A stretch of 64,000 nucleotides of DNA from Methylophilus sp. (GCF_008015755.1 NZ_SSGF01000030.1:62001-126000), one strand, 5' to 3'. Shown: positions 34,985 to 44,630, numbered from the stretch's first letter. The notes: generated by a model not told the origin, from the letters alone. Translations and numbers: made by a program.

Positions 34985-36094
34985 TTGAAAATTTTCAAAC
35001 GTGCATTGTCTGCAGAGCTGATGTCTTCGGCGTCTGCCATTTTCCTGATTATCCTGGGTATTGTCGTGGCGCAACGCGCGGGCAATATCGTGCGCCAAGT
35101 ATCCAAGGGCATTTTGCCCAATGATGCCATCGGCACTATCCTGACCTTCAGCCTGGTGCAGTTCATGCCCATGATGCTGTCGCTGGCTATTTTTCTGGCT
35201 GTGCTGCTGACCCTGACCCGCTGGCATCGCGACTCGGAAATGGTGATCTGGATGAACGCAGGGCTAAGCCTGCGCCAATGGGTGCAACCCATCATGCGCT
35301 TTATTTCGCCAATTGTGCTCATCATCTGCGTCTTCAGTTTGCTCATTCTGCCGTGGGCCAACGAAAAAGCAGACAACTATCGGGCGCAACTCAAAAAACG
35401 CGATGAACTGTCATCCATCAGCCCCGGCACGTTCAAAGAGTCCAATAACGGCGATCGCATCTATTTTATCGAGAGCTTCGATAAGCTGGGTTACGAGGTG
35501 AAAAACATTTTTGTGCAATCTAAACAAAATGGTAAAACCGGTATTATCACAGCCAATCGTGGCAGCCGCTATAAAGCAGCCAATGGCGATAACTTCTTGC
35601 GCATGGAACACGGCAGGCGTTATGAAATCACGCCCAATACGCTAGAAGTCATGACCACAGAATTTGAGCGCTACGACATCCGGGTTGAAATCAAGGAAGC
35701 CGCGCCGACAACCGGCACGGCGCAAACCAGGTCTACCCAATCCCTGCTTAGCGGTGCCACCACCGCCGACCACGCCGAACTACACTGGCGGCTAGCGATG
35801 CCCATCTCTACCATCGTAATGGTGCTACTCGCCATTCCGTTGAGTTTTGTTGATCCGCGTGCCGGGCGCTCACTCAACATCATGTTTGCCATCCTGATAT
35901 TCATTATTTACAACAATATGCTGAGCATCTTCCAGGCCTGGGTGACGCAAGGAAAAATATCGATTTTGGTCGGGCTATGGCCGGTGCATCTTATTTTTGT
36001 GCTGCTTGGCTGGTATCTCTATCACCGCAGGAAATATCTCAAACCATTGATTCCTGACTGGTTTAAACGCCGGGGTAAGCGTGTAAAAACATGA
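34985..36094 (+). CDS. lptF: LPS export permease subunit LptF
   Basis: 369 residues, starting at TTG 34985 (KIFKRALSAELMSSASAIFL, typical opening). With LptG and the ATPase LptB it extracts lipopolysaccharide from the inner membrane. Six transmembrane segments: three near the N-terminus (about 15-35, 55-80, 100-120), a large periplasmic beta-jellyroll domain in the middle (about 130-260), and three at the C-terminus (about 270-350). It ends in an ATGA overlap with lptG, so translation is coupled. The divergent pepA-holC cluster is the conserved neighbour. Confidence 0.95.
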   Translation: MKIFKRALSAELMSSASAIFLIILGIVVAQRAGNIVRQVSKGILPNDAIGTILTFSLVQFMPMMLSLAIFLAVLLTLTRWHRDSEMVIWMNAGLSLRQWVQPIMRFISPIVLIICVFSLLILPWANEKADNYRAQLKKRDELSSISPGTFKESNNGDRIYFIESFDKLGYEVKNIFVQSKQNGKTGIITANRGSRYKAANGDNFLRMEHGRRYEITPNTLEVMTTEFERYDIRVEIKEAAPTTGTAQTRSTQSLLSGATTADHAELHWRLAMPISTIVMVLLAIPLSFVDPRAGRSLNIMFAILIFIIYNNMLSIFQAWVTQGKISILVGLWPVHLIFVLLGWYLYHRRKYLKPLIPDWFKRRGKRVKT

Positions 36095-37185
36095 CGCTGA
36101 CTATCCTCAACCGCTATTTCTGGAAAGAAATCAGTTTTAACATCATGCTGGTGTTGCTGGGCCTGCTCGCCATGTTTTCTTTCTTTGACCTGCTGCAAGA
36201 GCTTGATAGTCTGGGGCGTGGTCACTACGGCATCAATAGCATGCTGGTTTATGTCGGCCTGAGTATCCCTGGCCACATTTATGAAGTGGCGCCGGTGGCG
36301 GTGTTGTTAGGCATTGTTTACACCCTCGGCGCCATGGCCTCCAGCTCAGAGCTGATCGTGATGCGAACCAGCGGCATTTCGTTGCAAACCATTGCAAAAA
36401 TGCTGTTGAGCATTGGCCTGGTGTTTGCGCTAGTCACGTTTTTAATTGGTGAAATTATCGCGCCTATCAGCGAAAAAATGGCGCAACGCATCCGTATCCA
36501 GGCCACAGATTCTGTGGTCGCACAAGACTTCCAGTCTGGTCTATGGATCAAGGATGGCAGTAGTTTTGTGAATGTCGGCACGGTCGTGCCAGACACCAGC
36601 CTGGTGGACATTCGCATTTATGACTTTGATGCGCAGTTTCGCCTGCGCAATGTCAGCCATGCAGACAAAGGCTCGTTTGAAGATGACCACTGGGTATTAT
36701 CGAATGTGACACAAACCAGTATGCACACCAGCAAGGCAGCGCAACACAACTCGGTCACCTCGCAGTTTTTCAAACAAACCAAGTGGGAGTCGTTAATCAG
36801 GCCGGAGCTGCTGAATGTATTGCTGGTGTTACCAGAGAAAATGTCGGCCTGGAACTTGTATAGTTTTATCCAGTATCTGGATCAAAACGGCCAACGCACA
36901 ACCCGCTACCAGGTCGCACTCTGGTCCAAACTGGTGTATCCGCTGGCTTGCCTGGTGATGGTGATTCTGGCGCTGCCATTTGGCTTTTTACAACAACGTG
37001 CAGGCGGCATCAGTGCCAAAATTTTTGCTGGTATCTTCCTCGGCGTGGTTTACCAGATCATGAACCGCGTCTTTGTGCACCTGGGCGTGCTGAATGACTG
37101 GTCGCCGCTTATCAGCGCCATCAGCCCGACAGTGCTATTTTTAGCAGCCGGGCTTGGCATGCTCTACTACGTCGAGCGGCGCTAA
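36091..37185 (+). CDS. lptG: LPS export permease subunit LptG
   Basis: 364 residues, paralogue of LptF and its partner in the LptB2FG transporter. It begins MTLTILNRYFWKEISFNIML, with helices at about 14-33, 60-85 and 98-120, a periplasmic domain (about 125-270), then helices at about 275-355. The start codon overlaps the lptF stop by four bases. The gene faces the RDD gene. No terminator is obvious in the 9 bases between the convergent stop codons. Confidence 0.95.
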   Translation: MTLTILNRYFWKEISFNIMLVLLGLLAMFSFFDLLQELDSLGRGHYGINSMLVYVGLSIPGHIYEVAPVAVLLGIVYTLGAMASSSELIVMRTSGISLQTIAKMLLSIGLVFALVTFLIGEIIAPISEKMAQRIRIQATDSVVAQDFQSGLWIKDGSSFVNVGTVVPDTSLVDIRIYDFDAQFRLRNVSHADKGSFEDDHWVLSNVTQTSMHTSKAAQHNSVTSQFFKQTKWESLIRPELLNVLLVLPEKMSAWNLYSFIQYLDQNGQRTTRYQVALWSKLVYPLACLVMVILALPFGFLQQRAGGISAKIFAGIFLGVVYQIMNRVFVHLGVLNDWSPLISAISPTVLFLAAGLGMLYYVERR

Positions 37186-37194
37186 CATAAAAGC

Positions 37195-37602
37195 TTAAAC
37201 CGGCGGCAACTCGCGGATGCGCGAGCCTAGCAGACGGTCATGTAAAAACTGCTGCTCGCGGTCAATCAACGCCCACCACAGCGTTAACCCGGCGGGCAGC
37301 AATAACAGCCCTGCCAGCACATACCGCAATACCGCCTGCTGAAAGCTCAGCAACTGCCCCTGCTGATCAACCACTTTCAGCTTCCAGGTCTGGCTGGCCA
37401 AGGTTTGCCCGGTCACCACCCAGCAGCGCACAAAATAAGCGCCCATAGCCAGCCATAGCAGCCCTTGCAGGCCCAGCCGCTGCCAGCCTTGACTCGCATC
37501 GCCAACCAGCATCAGATACGCTGCCGTCAGCGCCAATGCTAATGCCAGCATTAATAAGGCTTCGTAAATCACCGCCAGATAGCGTTTGATTAAATGTTTC
37601 AT
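37195..37602 (-). CDS. RDD family membrane protein
   Basis: 135 residues with three to four hydrophobic segments and the RDD-type pattern: an N-terminal helix (YEALLMLALALALTAAYLML), VTGQTLASQTWKLKVVDQQG in the middle (the family's G-x-x-L-G/A-x-x...LKVVD signature) and a C-terminal helix with WALIDREQQFLHDRLLGSR. In the family, the motif is R-D-D; here the first helix lacks the Arg-Asp doublet but the DRE and HDR near the end are typical. Role uncertain; RDD proteins have been linked to transport. It lies downstream of a Fae-like gene, separated from it by a terminator. Confidence 0.8.
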   Translation of the reverse strand: MKHLIKRYLAVIYEALLMLALALALTAAYLMLVGDASQGWQRLGLQGLLWLAMGAYFVRCWVVTGQTLASQTWKLKVVDQQGQLLSFQQAVLRYVLAGLLLLPAGLTLWWALIDREQQFLHDRLLGSRIRELPPV

Positions 37603-37616
37603 GTGTCTCCAGATAA

Positions 37617-37639
37617 CAAAAACCCCGCAATCGCGGGGT
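37617..37639 (-). terminator. Intrinsic terminator of the Fae-like gene
   Basis: Stem CCCCGC/GCGGGG at 37623-37638 with a 4-base loop, extended by one A-T pair, followed on the minus strand by TTTTTGTT. It lies 20 bases past the stop of the Fae-like gene and just upstream of the RDD start. Confidence 0.88.
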
Positions 37640-37658
37640 CAGGCAGAAAAACGCAGGA

Positions 37659-38201
37659 TTATTTTTGATCCCAGCTATCTTCCCACATGCAGTGTCTGAT
37701 TTTGTGGCGATTCGCAATCAGTTCGTCAATGCTAGGCTCGTCGTTCAATGCGCGCTTCAAGGCCAGCTTGATCGCTTCATAGTTGTTTTTGTAAAGGTCA
37801 GCCTTGTCCAGGTTAGCCTCTTTAGCACAGCCCGGGTCAACCCACAGCAAAGCCACGATACACAAATCGTTTACCAGCTCTTTAGGGATGATGCCTTCGA
37901 TCACCGCATCGGTAATGCCATCAGCCACACCGGCTTGTACCACGCCGCCGAACAATTCAATGTTCAATGAATCTTTCAAGGTCACTTTTGGCACCATCAT
38001 GGTCGCTGGGCGGACCATCTGGTTAATGTCGCGCACTGCAAACATGGCAGTGTGGCCTTTGGTTTGCGCCATCATGTTGGCAAATGCAGCACCCACTGGG
38101 CCATCTACAGAACCAATCAAGATTTCCGGCATCGCGGCGGTTACATCTTTACCTTCAGAAAACACGGTGGCTTCACCGGCTTTAAATACGATTTTTGACA
38201 T
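37659..38201 (-). CDS. Formaldehyde-activating enzyme (Fae) homologue lacking the canonical His
   Basis: 180 residues, a Fae-family protein. In methylotrophs Fae condenses formaldehyde with tetrahydromethanopterin. Family blocks are present: GEATVFSEGKDV near the start, AFANMM, GHTAMFAV, then EGIIPKEL and NNYEAIKLALKRALNDEP. But the canonical motif E-V-A-H-I-D, which contains the His proposed as acid catalyst, reads D-V-T-A-A-M-P (about residues 19-25), with no His. The C-terminal tail (HKIRHCMWEDSW) also differs from canonical Fae. It is therefore a paralogue (Fae2/Fae3 type), possibly with another substrate or a regulatory role. AAGGAA precedes the ATG. The gene is monocistronic. Confidence 0.85.
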   Translation of the reverse strand: MSKIVFKAGEATVFSEGKDVTAAMPEILIGSVDGPVGAAFANMMAQTKGHTAMFAVRDINQMVRPATMMVPKVTLKDSLNIELFGGVVQAGVADGITDAVIEGIIPKELVNDLCIVALLWVDPGCAKEANLDKADLYKNNYEAIKLALKRALNDEPSIDELIANRHKIRHCMWEDSWDQK

Positions 38202-38248
38202 GAGAATTCCTTTGATGTCTGCAAGTTGGAGAAAAACTTAAGGCGTAA

Positions 38249-38689
38249 TTATACCAGTTCAAGTTGCATATCAATATGCAATATATCGGCATCACTGTAA
38301 GGCTCGCCACAGATTTCAAAGCCAGCTTGCTGATAAAAGCCAACGGCATGCATTTGCGCTGACAAGCGCGCATGCGTGACATCCAGCTGACGGCAAATTT
38401 GGATTGCCTGCATCAACAGCGCCTCACCCACGCCCTGCCCGCGCCATGCAGGCAGCACCGCCATCCGGCCAATATGCCCATCCGGCAACACTCTGGCACA
38501 GGCAACCGACTGGCCCTCGAGGCTGGCCAGCAAATGGGTCGCAGTTTCATCTGCGGCATCCCATTCCAGGGCTTCTGGCACTTGTTGCTCGTCGATAAAC
38601 ACACGTTGCCTGATGCTGCGACACTCAGCCCATAACGGATGTTGCACGCCTAAAATATGAATACTGAGCTTGATACGTTGTACTGCCAT
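38249..38689 (-). CDS. GNAT family N-acetyltransferase (ElaA-like)
   Basis: 146 residues. The acetyl-CoA binding A motif reads GRMAVLPAWRGQGVGEALLM (V-x-x-x-x-R-G-x-G-x-G/A). RQRVFIDEQQVPEALEWD near the start is characteristic of the ElaA-like subgroup, and VGFYQQAGFEICGEPYSD is the B-motif end. Substrate unknown. I chose ATG 38689 with AAGGGG upstream; the open frame continues to 38806, but that would overlap the divergent DoxX gene. Confidence 0.82.
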   Translation of the reverse strand: MAVQRIKLSIHILGVQHPLWAECRSIRQRVFIDEQQVPEALEWDAADETATHLLASLEGQSVACARVLPDGHIGRMAVLPAWRGQGVGEALLMQAIQICRQLDVTHARLSAQMHAVGFYQQAGFEICGEPYSDADILHIDMQLELV

Positions 38690-38791
38690 GCAGGCCCCTT
38701 GATAAAGTCTGACGATTGTACCTGTGTTGCAATTGTAGTTGGCCACAGGCATCATACGACCTTTAATTAAAACAGGATTTGAGGAAAAGCT

Positions 38792-39169
38792 ATGTGTCGT
38801 TTTCAAACTGCGGCGGCCAGAATTTTACTGGGGCTGGTGTTTTTCGGGGTGGTGATTTTAAAATTGATGGCGATTCTGAATACGCCTGACGGCTATCTGC
38901 AATACCAAATGACCTTGGGCCAGTTTGGCTTGCCAGCAGTATTTGCGCCGTTGCTGATCCTGATTCAATTTGTGTTTGGCCTGATGTTGATACTTGGCTT
39001 CAAAACCCGCCTGTCAGCCCGTGTATTGGGCTTACTGGCAGCTTTTATGGCTGTGATTCTGGCCCAGGCCTCACTGGATGCGTTCTTTGCTTACATGGGG
39101 ATTGCCGGAGGCATGTGGTTGCTGAGCATTTATCCTGACACCGCTTGCAGCCTGGATAACCGCAAGTAA
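38792..39169 (+). CDS. DoxX-like small membrane protein
   Basis: 125 residues with four hydrophobic segments (about 11-30, 45-68, 76-95, 97-115). ILLGLVFFGVVILKLMAILN, then a region with QFGLPAVFAPLLILIQ, GLMLILGFKTRLSARVLGLL and IAGGMWLLSIYP follow the DoxX family plan. Some members are tied to thiosulfate oxidation or oxidative stress, but most have no assigned function. GAGGA lies six bases before the ATG. It ends in a bidirectional terminator shared with the convergent response-regulator gene. Confidence 0.78.
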   Translation: MCRFQTAAARILLGLVFFGVVILKLMAILNTPDGYLQYQMTLGQFGLPAVFAPLLILIQFVFGLMLILGFKTRLSARVLGLLAAFMAVILAQASLDAFFAYMGIAGGMWLLSIYPDTACSLDNRK

Positions 39170-39186
39170 TACGAGCTATCACCAAT

Positions 39187-39215
39187 AAAAAAGCCGGGAC
39201 AATCCCGGCTTTTTT
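39187..39215. terminator. Bidirectional terminator between DoxX and ntrX-like genes
   Basis: Perfect 13-bp stem AAAAAAGCCGGGA/TCCCGGCTTTTTT with a 3-base loop. Both strands end in a T-run, so it serves the DoxX gene and the convergent ntrX-like gene. Confidence 0.92.
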
Positions 39216-39232
39216 ATTACAGCAGTTGAAAG

Positions 39233-40495
39233 TTAGCCCTTGATTTTAATGCCCAGCTGCTTGAGTTTACGGTACAAATGTGTGCGCTCTAGGCCTGAGA
39301 TTTCAGACAATCGGCTCATATTATTTTTCACCAGACGCATGTGATATTGAAAGTAAAAGCGCTCAAACTCATCACGCGCTTCACGCAATGGCTGGTCCAG
39401 GTTCAGCGGCATGTGCTGCTCGGCCGAATCAGTACTTTGACCTTGAAAATTAGCCAGCACACGCTGTACGTCCGCTTGCGTGATGGTGTCAGCCAAACTA
39501 GTCATCAGTAGGTTTTGCACCACAGACTCAAGCTCATCCAGATCGCCCGGCCAGTCCGCATTCCGCATGGCATTCAAGGCCGCCACATCAAACGACTTAT
39601 AGTCAATCTTACTGGCTTCAACCATCAGCGTCGCCATAGCACTCACCAAATCCGGAATATCTTCTTTATGCTCATCCAGACAAGGCACCTTCACCGCAGC
39701 CCCAGCCAGTGTTTGCAACAAGGCCTGCTCCAACATGGCCTTTTCAATGAGCTGCGGCAACCCATACTCACTGGCACAAATCACACGCACGCCATACTTG
39801 TCAGACTTATTGATCAGCAGACTCAGGCCTTTTTGCTCGGTCTTGCCCAGCTTGGTCACTTCATCGACAAACACCACGCCTTCGCGCGCTTGCTCGAGGA
39901 TTTCCATCGGAGCGGTGACCAATTTTTCATACTCGGTGAGCGCGACCCAAGGCGTATTGGGCGGGCGCAGGAATTTGGCGCATAAAGGCACGCTGCCGCC
40001 TTTTTTGCCAATCAGGAACAAGGTATTTTTATGGCGTGCCAATTGCTCCAGACGCTGTTTGAGCTCCTGAATTACCGCGCTTTTGCCAAAGCTCGACAGG
40101 TTCACTTCAGTATGCGCGAGGTGCTCGGTGTGTTTAATGGCAGCACCCACGGTTTTGAGCAGTTTTTGCAGGGCGATCGGCTTCTCGAGAAAATCGAACG
40201 CACCCAGGCGGGTGGCCTCAACGGCCGTATCAATCGTGCCATGCCCCGACATCATGATGACAGGCATGGTGAGTAAGCCGGCATTGGCCCACTCTTTGAG
40301 CAAACTGATGCCATCGCAATCTGGCATCCAGATATCCAGCAAGACCAGATCCGGGCGCAGTTTGAGACGCTCATCCCTCGCCACTTGTGCGTTCTCAGCT
40401 AGACGCACAACATGCCCTTCATCTCGCAAGATGTCGCTCAACAACTCCCTGATGCCTATCTCGTCATCGACCACCAAAATATTACGTGAAGCCAT
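39233..40495 (-). CDS. NtrX-like response regulator with degenerate sigma-54 AAA+ domain
   Basis: 420 residues. Receiver domain (1-120) with Asp 54 in LVLLDIWMPDCDG, the phosphorylation site. The middle region (about 135-330) is in the position of the sigma-54-interacting AAA+ ATPase, but the Walker A motif is replaced by IGKKGGSVP (162-170), the GAFTGA loop is absent and the domain is shortened. Only VVFVDE (207-212) still looks like Walker B. The C-terminal Fis-type helix-turn-helix (about 375-420, LSEISGLERTHLYRKLKQLG) is intact. So it should bind DNA and be phosphorylated but not activate sigma-54 in the usual way. It follows the histidine kinase gene on the same strand, 9 bases after its stop. 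Confidence 0.9.
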   Translation of the reverse strand: MASRNILVVDDEIGIRELLSDILRDEGHVVRLAENAQVARDERLKLRPDLVLLDIWMPDCDGISLLKEWANAGLLTMPVIMMSGHGTIDTAVEATRLGAFDFLEKPIALQKLLKTVGAAIKHTEHLAHTEVNLSSFGKSAVIQELKQRLEQLARHKNTLFLIGKKGGSVPLCAKFLRPPNTPWVALTEYEKLVTAPMEILEQAREGVVFVDEVTKLGKTEQKGLSLLINKSDKYGVRVICASEYGLPQLIEKAMLEQALLQTLAGAAVKVPCLDEHKEDIPDLVSAMATLMVEASKIDYKSFDVAALNAMRNADWPGDLDELESVVQNLLMTSLADTITQADVQRVLANFQGQSTDSAEQHMPLNLDQPLREARDEFERFYFQYHMRLVKNNMSRLSEISGLERTHLYRKLKQLGIKIKG

Positions 40496-40504
40496 GGTAC
40501 TTCC

Positions 40505-42667
40505 TTACACGATGCGCTCAACGCGCCGACGCTGTTGTTGTTTATCTACCGGCAAGCTGATGGTGACGCTGGCGCCCCCTTGTGGCAGATTGTCTATGCG
40601 AATCTGTCCACGCTGCTCTTCTATCATTTTTTTCACAATGGCCAACCCCAACCCTGTGCCGTGAGACTTGGTCGTCACATAGGGTTCAAACACCCTCGCC
40701 ATTACATCGGTTGGGAAACCACTGCCGTTATCGGTCACGGTTAATTTTATACGCTCGCCATCATAATCGGTCAAGACCACAATGTGCGGCTCTGCCACTT
40801 GCGTCAGCGCATCCTGCGCATTTTGCAGCAGGTTGTGCAAAATCTGCCGCATCATGGTTGCATCGGCATGAATCTCAGGTAATTGCTCATGCAGAGACAA
40901 TACCAATTTGACGGCCGACGCGTTATACAAGCGGCTCACATCTCGAATTAAAGCATTTAAATCCAGTTTGACCAACTGCGCGGCGGGCGTTCTGGCGTAT
41001 TCGCTAAACTCGTTGACCATGTTTTTCATCGCCTGTACCTGATTCACAATGGTGTCGGTCGATTTAAACAGCATCTCAGCGTCTTTGCTATCCAGCTTAT
41101 CCTGCAACTTAAGCTGCAAGCGCTCGGCTGATAATTGTATCGGTGTCAGCGGGTTTTTGATTTCATGCGCCAACCGTCTGGCCACCTCCGCCCAGGCCGC
41201 ATCGCGCTGTGCCTGCGCCATGGCGGTGACATCATCAAATACGACCACCAGACCATGCCCGGCACCTTCTGGCAAACGGGTAACACGCAGCATGAGAATT
41301 TGCATGCCATGCACGCCGTCAATCTCAATCTGGCTGGTCAGATGCCGTTCATGATGGTCAAACTGTAAGGTATCCTCATAGTGCTGCATGACCAATTCGG
41401 TGAGCGGGCTGAGGTATTTATTTTCGACTGCCACTTCGGTAAAAATCTTGTTTTTAAAGCCCACCAGCGAAATCCCCAAAATGTTGGTCGCGGCCAGGTT
41501 ATACACACGCAGTTCTGCGCGCTCGTTAATGGTCATCACGCCCGAGCTCAAATGCGACAGAATCGCCTCGAGATAAGCGCGCGCAGACTCTACGTGCTGG
41601 CGGCTTTGCTCAGACGCGTTTTTCGCCTCCTGTAACTGCCGCGTCATACTGTTAAACGACTTCACCAGCACGCTGAGCTCATCTTTACCAAACGAAGGCA
41701 ATTGCTGTGAGTAATCGCCACTGGCAATCAGGCGCGTGCCTTCGGCCAGCACGGTGAGCGGTTGCGCCATGCGGCGGCTAAGCGCAAACGCAATGGTCAA
41801 TGCGCCTAGCATCGACAACAACAGAATCATGGTCAGCGTCAGCATAAAAATGTCTTTTAATGACTGACGGCTGTAAGACAGCGTTTGGTACTCGCGATAA
41901 ACATCCTGCACCGACTCAGCGGTATTCGACAGCGCTTTGGGCACCGGCTGCATCAACTGCAAAATGCGCAACTCACCCGTAATCCCCAAGGGTTCCACCG
42001 GCGTCAGCACCCGCATATACAGGCCCTTGCCAGGAATCGGCTCGATCTTTCCGTAGACGCCACTCCTGGCCTGGCGCAACTGTGGTACCGAAGGCAGCTC
42101 AGGCAAAAAACTGCTGGGGTCAGAACTACTCACGGCTAAAATAGCGCCTTGCGCACTGAGCAAGGCCGCATCCTGAATGCCTGCTTTTTCACGTAAATCG
42201 TTGATTTGGCTGTAATGAGAACGCGCAGGCTGTAGCGACAGCGACACCGCCATGCTTTGCGCCTTTTCCTTCACATCGCCCAGCATGATATCCAGTGCGC
42301 GCTGGCCCAAATTCAGGCCGCCATCCAGCGCAGACTCTACTTTGACGTTAAACCAGGACTCAATCGAACGTGACAGAAAATTGACCGATACCAGGTAGAC
42401 GATCAAGCCTGGGATAAGCGCCATCAACGCAAACGTCACCAGCAACCTGAAGTTGAGTTTACTGCCAACCTGCTTGGATTTGGTGGTGCGGTAAAGATGG
42501 CGTAACTGATAGGCGATGACCCCCAGCAGCAGCAAGGCCAGACCGGCATTGATATAGAGTAAAACTAGATAGTAATCACCGCTGATGGCGGTATTGGCAC
42601 TCGCCAGCGACAGCAAATAAAGCAGGGCTGCTGCCAGCGCAATAGACAAAATCAGGACATAACGCAT
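40505..42667 (-). CDS. NtrY-like sensor histidine kinase
   Basis: 720 residues. Several N-terminal transmembrane segments (about 5-25, 35-55, 75-100 and about 280-300) flank an extracytoplasmic sensing region. HAMP (about 300-355), a PAS-like region (about 375-480), HisKA and HATPase follow. The phosphoacceptor is in [20 protein letters not shown]. The ATPase has [10 protein letters not shown] (N box), VTDNGSGFP (G1) and [12 protein letters not shown] (G2), all intact. Its partner is the degenerate NtrX-like regulator immediately downstream. Together they form the tail of the rsmB-DUF4390-ntrY-ntrX cluster, common in betaproteobacteria. The signal is unknown. Confidence 0.93.
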   Translation of the reverse strand: MRYVLILSIALAAALLYLLSLASANTAISGDYYLVLLYINAGLALLLLGVIAYQLRHLYRTTKSKQVGSKLNFRLLVTFALMALIPGLIVYLVSVNFLSRSIESWFNVKVESALDGGLNLGQRALDIMLGDVKEKAQSMAVSLSLQPARSHYSQINDLREKAGIQDAALLSAQGAILAVSSSDPSSFLPELPSVPQLRQARSGVYGKIEPIPGKGLYMRVLTPVEPLGITGELRILQLMQPVPKALSNTAESVQDVYREYQTLSYSRQSLKDIFMLTLTMILLLSMLGALTIAFALSRRMAQPLTVLAEGTRLIASGDYSQQLPSFGKDELSVLVKSFNSMTRQLQEAKNASEQSRQHVESARAYLEAILSHLSSGVMTINERAELRVYNLAATNILGISLVGFKNKIFTEVAVENKYLSPLTELVMQHYEDTLQFDHHERHLTSQIEIDGVHGMQILMLRVTRLPEGAGHGLVVVFDDVTAMAQAQRDAAWAEVARRLAHEIKNPLTPIQLSAERLQLKLQDKLDSKDAEMLFKSTDTIVNQVQAMKNMVNEFSEYARTPAAQLVKLDLNALIRDVSRLYNASAVKLVLSLHEQLPEIHADATMMRQILHNLLQNAQDALTQVAEPHIVVLTDYDGERIKLTVTDNGSGFPTDVMARVFEPYVTTKSHGTGLGLAIVKKMIEEQRGQIRIDNLPQGGASVTISLPVDKQQQRRRVERIV

Positions 42668-42671
42668 AATG

Positions 42672-43247
42672 CTAGCGCAGTGTTTCCTTCACCCACCAGC
42701 TAAAGGTAGGCGTGACCAGTTCCCAGTCACTTTCACCCAACGCATCCAGTTGCAGCGCTTTGGGCAATTTGCTGGTATCCAGATGCATTTTAAGCGCCGC
42801 CTGGTAAGGCTGGTTTTTTTCTAGCGTGGCATGCGGCACCAAGCGCCAGTCATGAATCAAACCCAGCTCACGCCTGGCTTCGCTCAGGCTATCAAACACT
42901 TTTTGTTGTTGCGGATAATTAAGCAGATATTGCTTGGTCAGCGCATGGTAGTTCAGGGTGACGGCGCGACGCTCAGTCACGACTTCGTCATCAAACCAGT
43001 ATTTCAGTGGTTTGACAATTTGAAATTCGTACAAAAAAGTCAGCGCAACGCCTTTACTCAATGCTTCTTCCAGCGCACGGCCAAACTGGATATCAATGTC
43101 GGCATCCAGTGTCCAAACTTCATCGCGCAACACTAACTCTGCACTGCGGATATGCGCATGATTGCCGCCAGCAAAGGCTAGCCAAGTTGTGAAACTGAGC
43201 AACAAGCCCAGCCATAACCAGCGATTAATGTTTTTGCAACAAGGCAT
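42672..43247 (-). CDS. DUF4390 exported protein
   Basis: About 191 residues. N-terminal signal peptide ([24 protein letters not shown]) then a soluble periplasmic domain rich in beta strands, with [20 protein letters not shown] and SWWVKETLR at the ends, matching DUF4390. Role unknown, but the gene is conserved between rsmB and ntrY, so it may assist the kinase signal. I chose ATG 43247, where the signal peptide begins well; it overlaps the rsmB stop by 23 bases. ATG 43262 is an alternative. The next gene, ntrY-like, starts 4 bases after its stop. Confidence 0.82.
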   Translation of the reverse strand: MPCCKNINRWLWLGLLLSFTTWLAFAGGNHAHIRSAELVLRDEVWTLDADIDIQFGRALEEALSKGVALTFLYEFQIVKPLKYWFDDEVVTERRAVTLNYHALTKQYLLNYPQQQKVFDSLSEARRELGLIHDWRLVPHATLEKNQPYQAALKMHLDTSKLPKALQLDALGESDWELVTPTFSWWVKETLR

Positions 43248-44514
43248 AAAACAATCCGTCATGCGCAGCGCTAGGTAACAATTGACCACCAAGCTGATGC
43301 TGACACGGTAATGTCGACACATCAAAAGCGACTGGCAACCTTGTCGCGTCGGTGTGCGTGGCTAAAAATTGCTGAATTTGCATTTCGTTTTCTTGTTGGA
43401 ATATTGAGCAAGTCACGTACAACAATTTACCGCCTTTTGCCAGCATTTGCCACAAATTCGATAAAATTTCCTGCTGTGTCCGGGCAAACGTTGCCAGATC
43501 CTGCGGCCTGCGCAACCACTTCATATCGACATGGCGGCGCACAATACCCGAGGCACTACATGGCACATCCGCCAAAATGCGTTCAAACAACTGGCCATCA
43601 AACCAGTCCGCCTGCGCAGCATCGCCAGTCACTACTTTGGCTTGCAAACCCAAGCGCTGCAGATTTTCGTGCACACGCCGCAACCGCTCAGGCTCTGCAT
43701 CCAATGACAGTAATTCAACGTCACTGGTTTCCAATAAATGACAAGTCTTGCCACCAGGCGCACTGCACGCATCGAGGACGCGCATGCCAGGCTGTAAATC
43801 CAGCAAGGGCGCAGCCCACTGTGCGCCTGCATCTTGCACACTGACCCAGCCTGCCTCGAAGTGCGGTAGCTTGTGCACAGGCAATGGCTGTTCTAACAAG
43901 ATCGCCGTCCCGCCCAAATGCCGCGCGGCGATACCAGCACCCTGAAGCCATTGCATATAAGCATCCACATCCGTCTTGCGCACATTCACACGCAAGGTCA
44001 TGGGCGGGTGGCTATTGCCAATCTCAAGGATGGCTTGCCAATCCTGCGGATATTGCTGTTTCAGGGTATCTATCCACCATTGCGGATAGTTAAATTGCAC
44101 CTCTTCGCGCGAAGCAATCTGCGGCTGCAAATCGGCACGCTGACGCAAAAAGTTGCGCAACACGGCATTGACCAGGCCTTTTGCCCAGCGCTGCCCGGTT
44201 TTACCGGCGGCCTCTACCGCCTGGTTGACCACGGTAAAATCATCATCACTGCTATGCAGCAATTGTGACAACGCCACCAGTAACAAAGCGCTGACGCGCT
44301 CATCGCTGACGGGTTTGGGCGTCAACGCCTTGAGATAAGCCGCGGATTCGGCATAAAAGCGTAAGGTGAGATAGCTGTAATCCTGCGCGGCGGCCTGTTG
44401 CTGCGGCGTGGCCGCTTTCACCTTGCGCAAGGCTTTGGGCATGGAAACAGTCAGGTTATGTCCGGCCAATACTTCGGCCACCGCATGGGCGGCAATGAGC
44501 TGAGCAACTTGCAA
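43225..44514 (-). CDS. rsmB: 16S rRNA (cytosine-967-C5) methyltransferase
   Basis: 429 residues. It methylates C967 of 16S rRNA with SAM. N-terminal NusB-like domain (about 5-130) and a C-terminal Rossmann methyltransferase domain. Signatures: VLDACSAPGGKTCHLLE (SAM motif I), DVPCSASGIVRRHVD (motif IV with a Cys), and LLYVTCSIFQQENE (motif VI with the catalytic Cys). It opens a run with DUF4390, ntrY-like and ntrX-like genes. A terminator separates it from htpX upstream. Confidence 0.95.
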   Translation of the reverse strand: MQVAQLIAAHAVAEVLAGHNLTVSMPKALRKVKAATPQQQAAAQDYSYLTLRFYAESAAYLKALTPKPVSDERVSALLLVALSQLLHSSDDDFTVVNQAVEAAGKTGQRWAKGLVNAVLRNFLRQRADLQPQIASREEVQFNYPQWWIDTLKQQYPQDWQAILEIGNSHPPMTLRVNVRKTDVDAYMQWLQGAGIAARHLGGTAILLEQPLPVHKLPHFEAGWVSVQDAGAQWAAPLLDLQPGMRVLDACSAPGGKTCHLLETSDVELLSLDAEPERLRRVHENLQRLGLQAKVVTGDAAQADWFDGQLFERILADVPCSASGIVRRHVDMKWLRRPQDLATFARTQQEILSNLWQMLAKGGKLLYVTCSIFQQENEMQIQQFLATHTDATRLPVAFDVSTLPCQHQLGGQLLPSAAHDGLFYALLQKH

Positions 44515-44585
44515 GGATGATCTCTAGGCAAAAAAAGCTATTCTACTTGATGCGCCCCGATTGCACAGTGAAAAACGCGCGCAAT

Positions 44586-44615
44586 AAAAAAGGCTTTCCT
44601 CAGAAAGCCTTTTTT
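44586..44615 (-). terminator. Intrinsic terminator of htpX
   Basis: 13-bp stem AAAAAAGGCTTTC/GAAAGCCTTTTTT with a 4-base loop, 15 bases after the htpX stop. On the minus strand it ends in TTTTTT. It separates htpX from the rsmB group. Confidence 0.92.
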
Positions 44616-44630
44616 CAACCATCACGCTAG

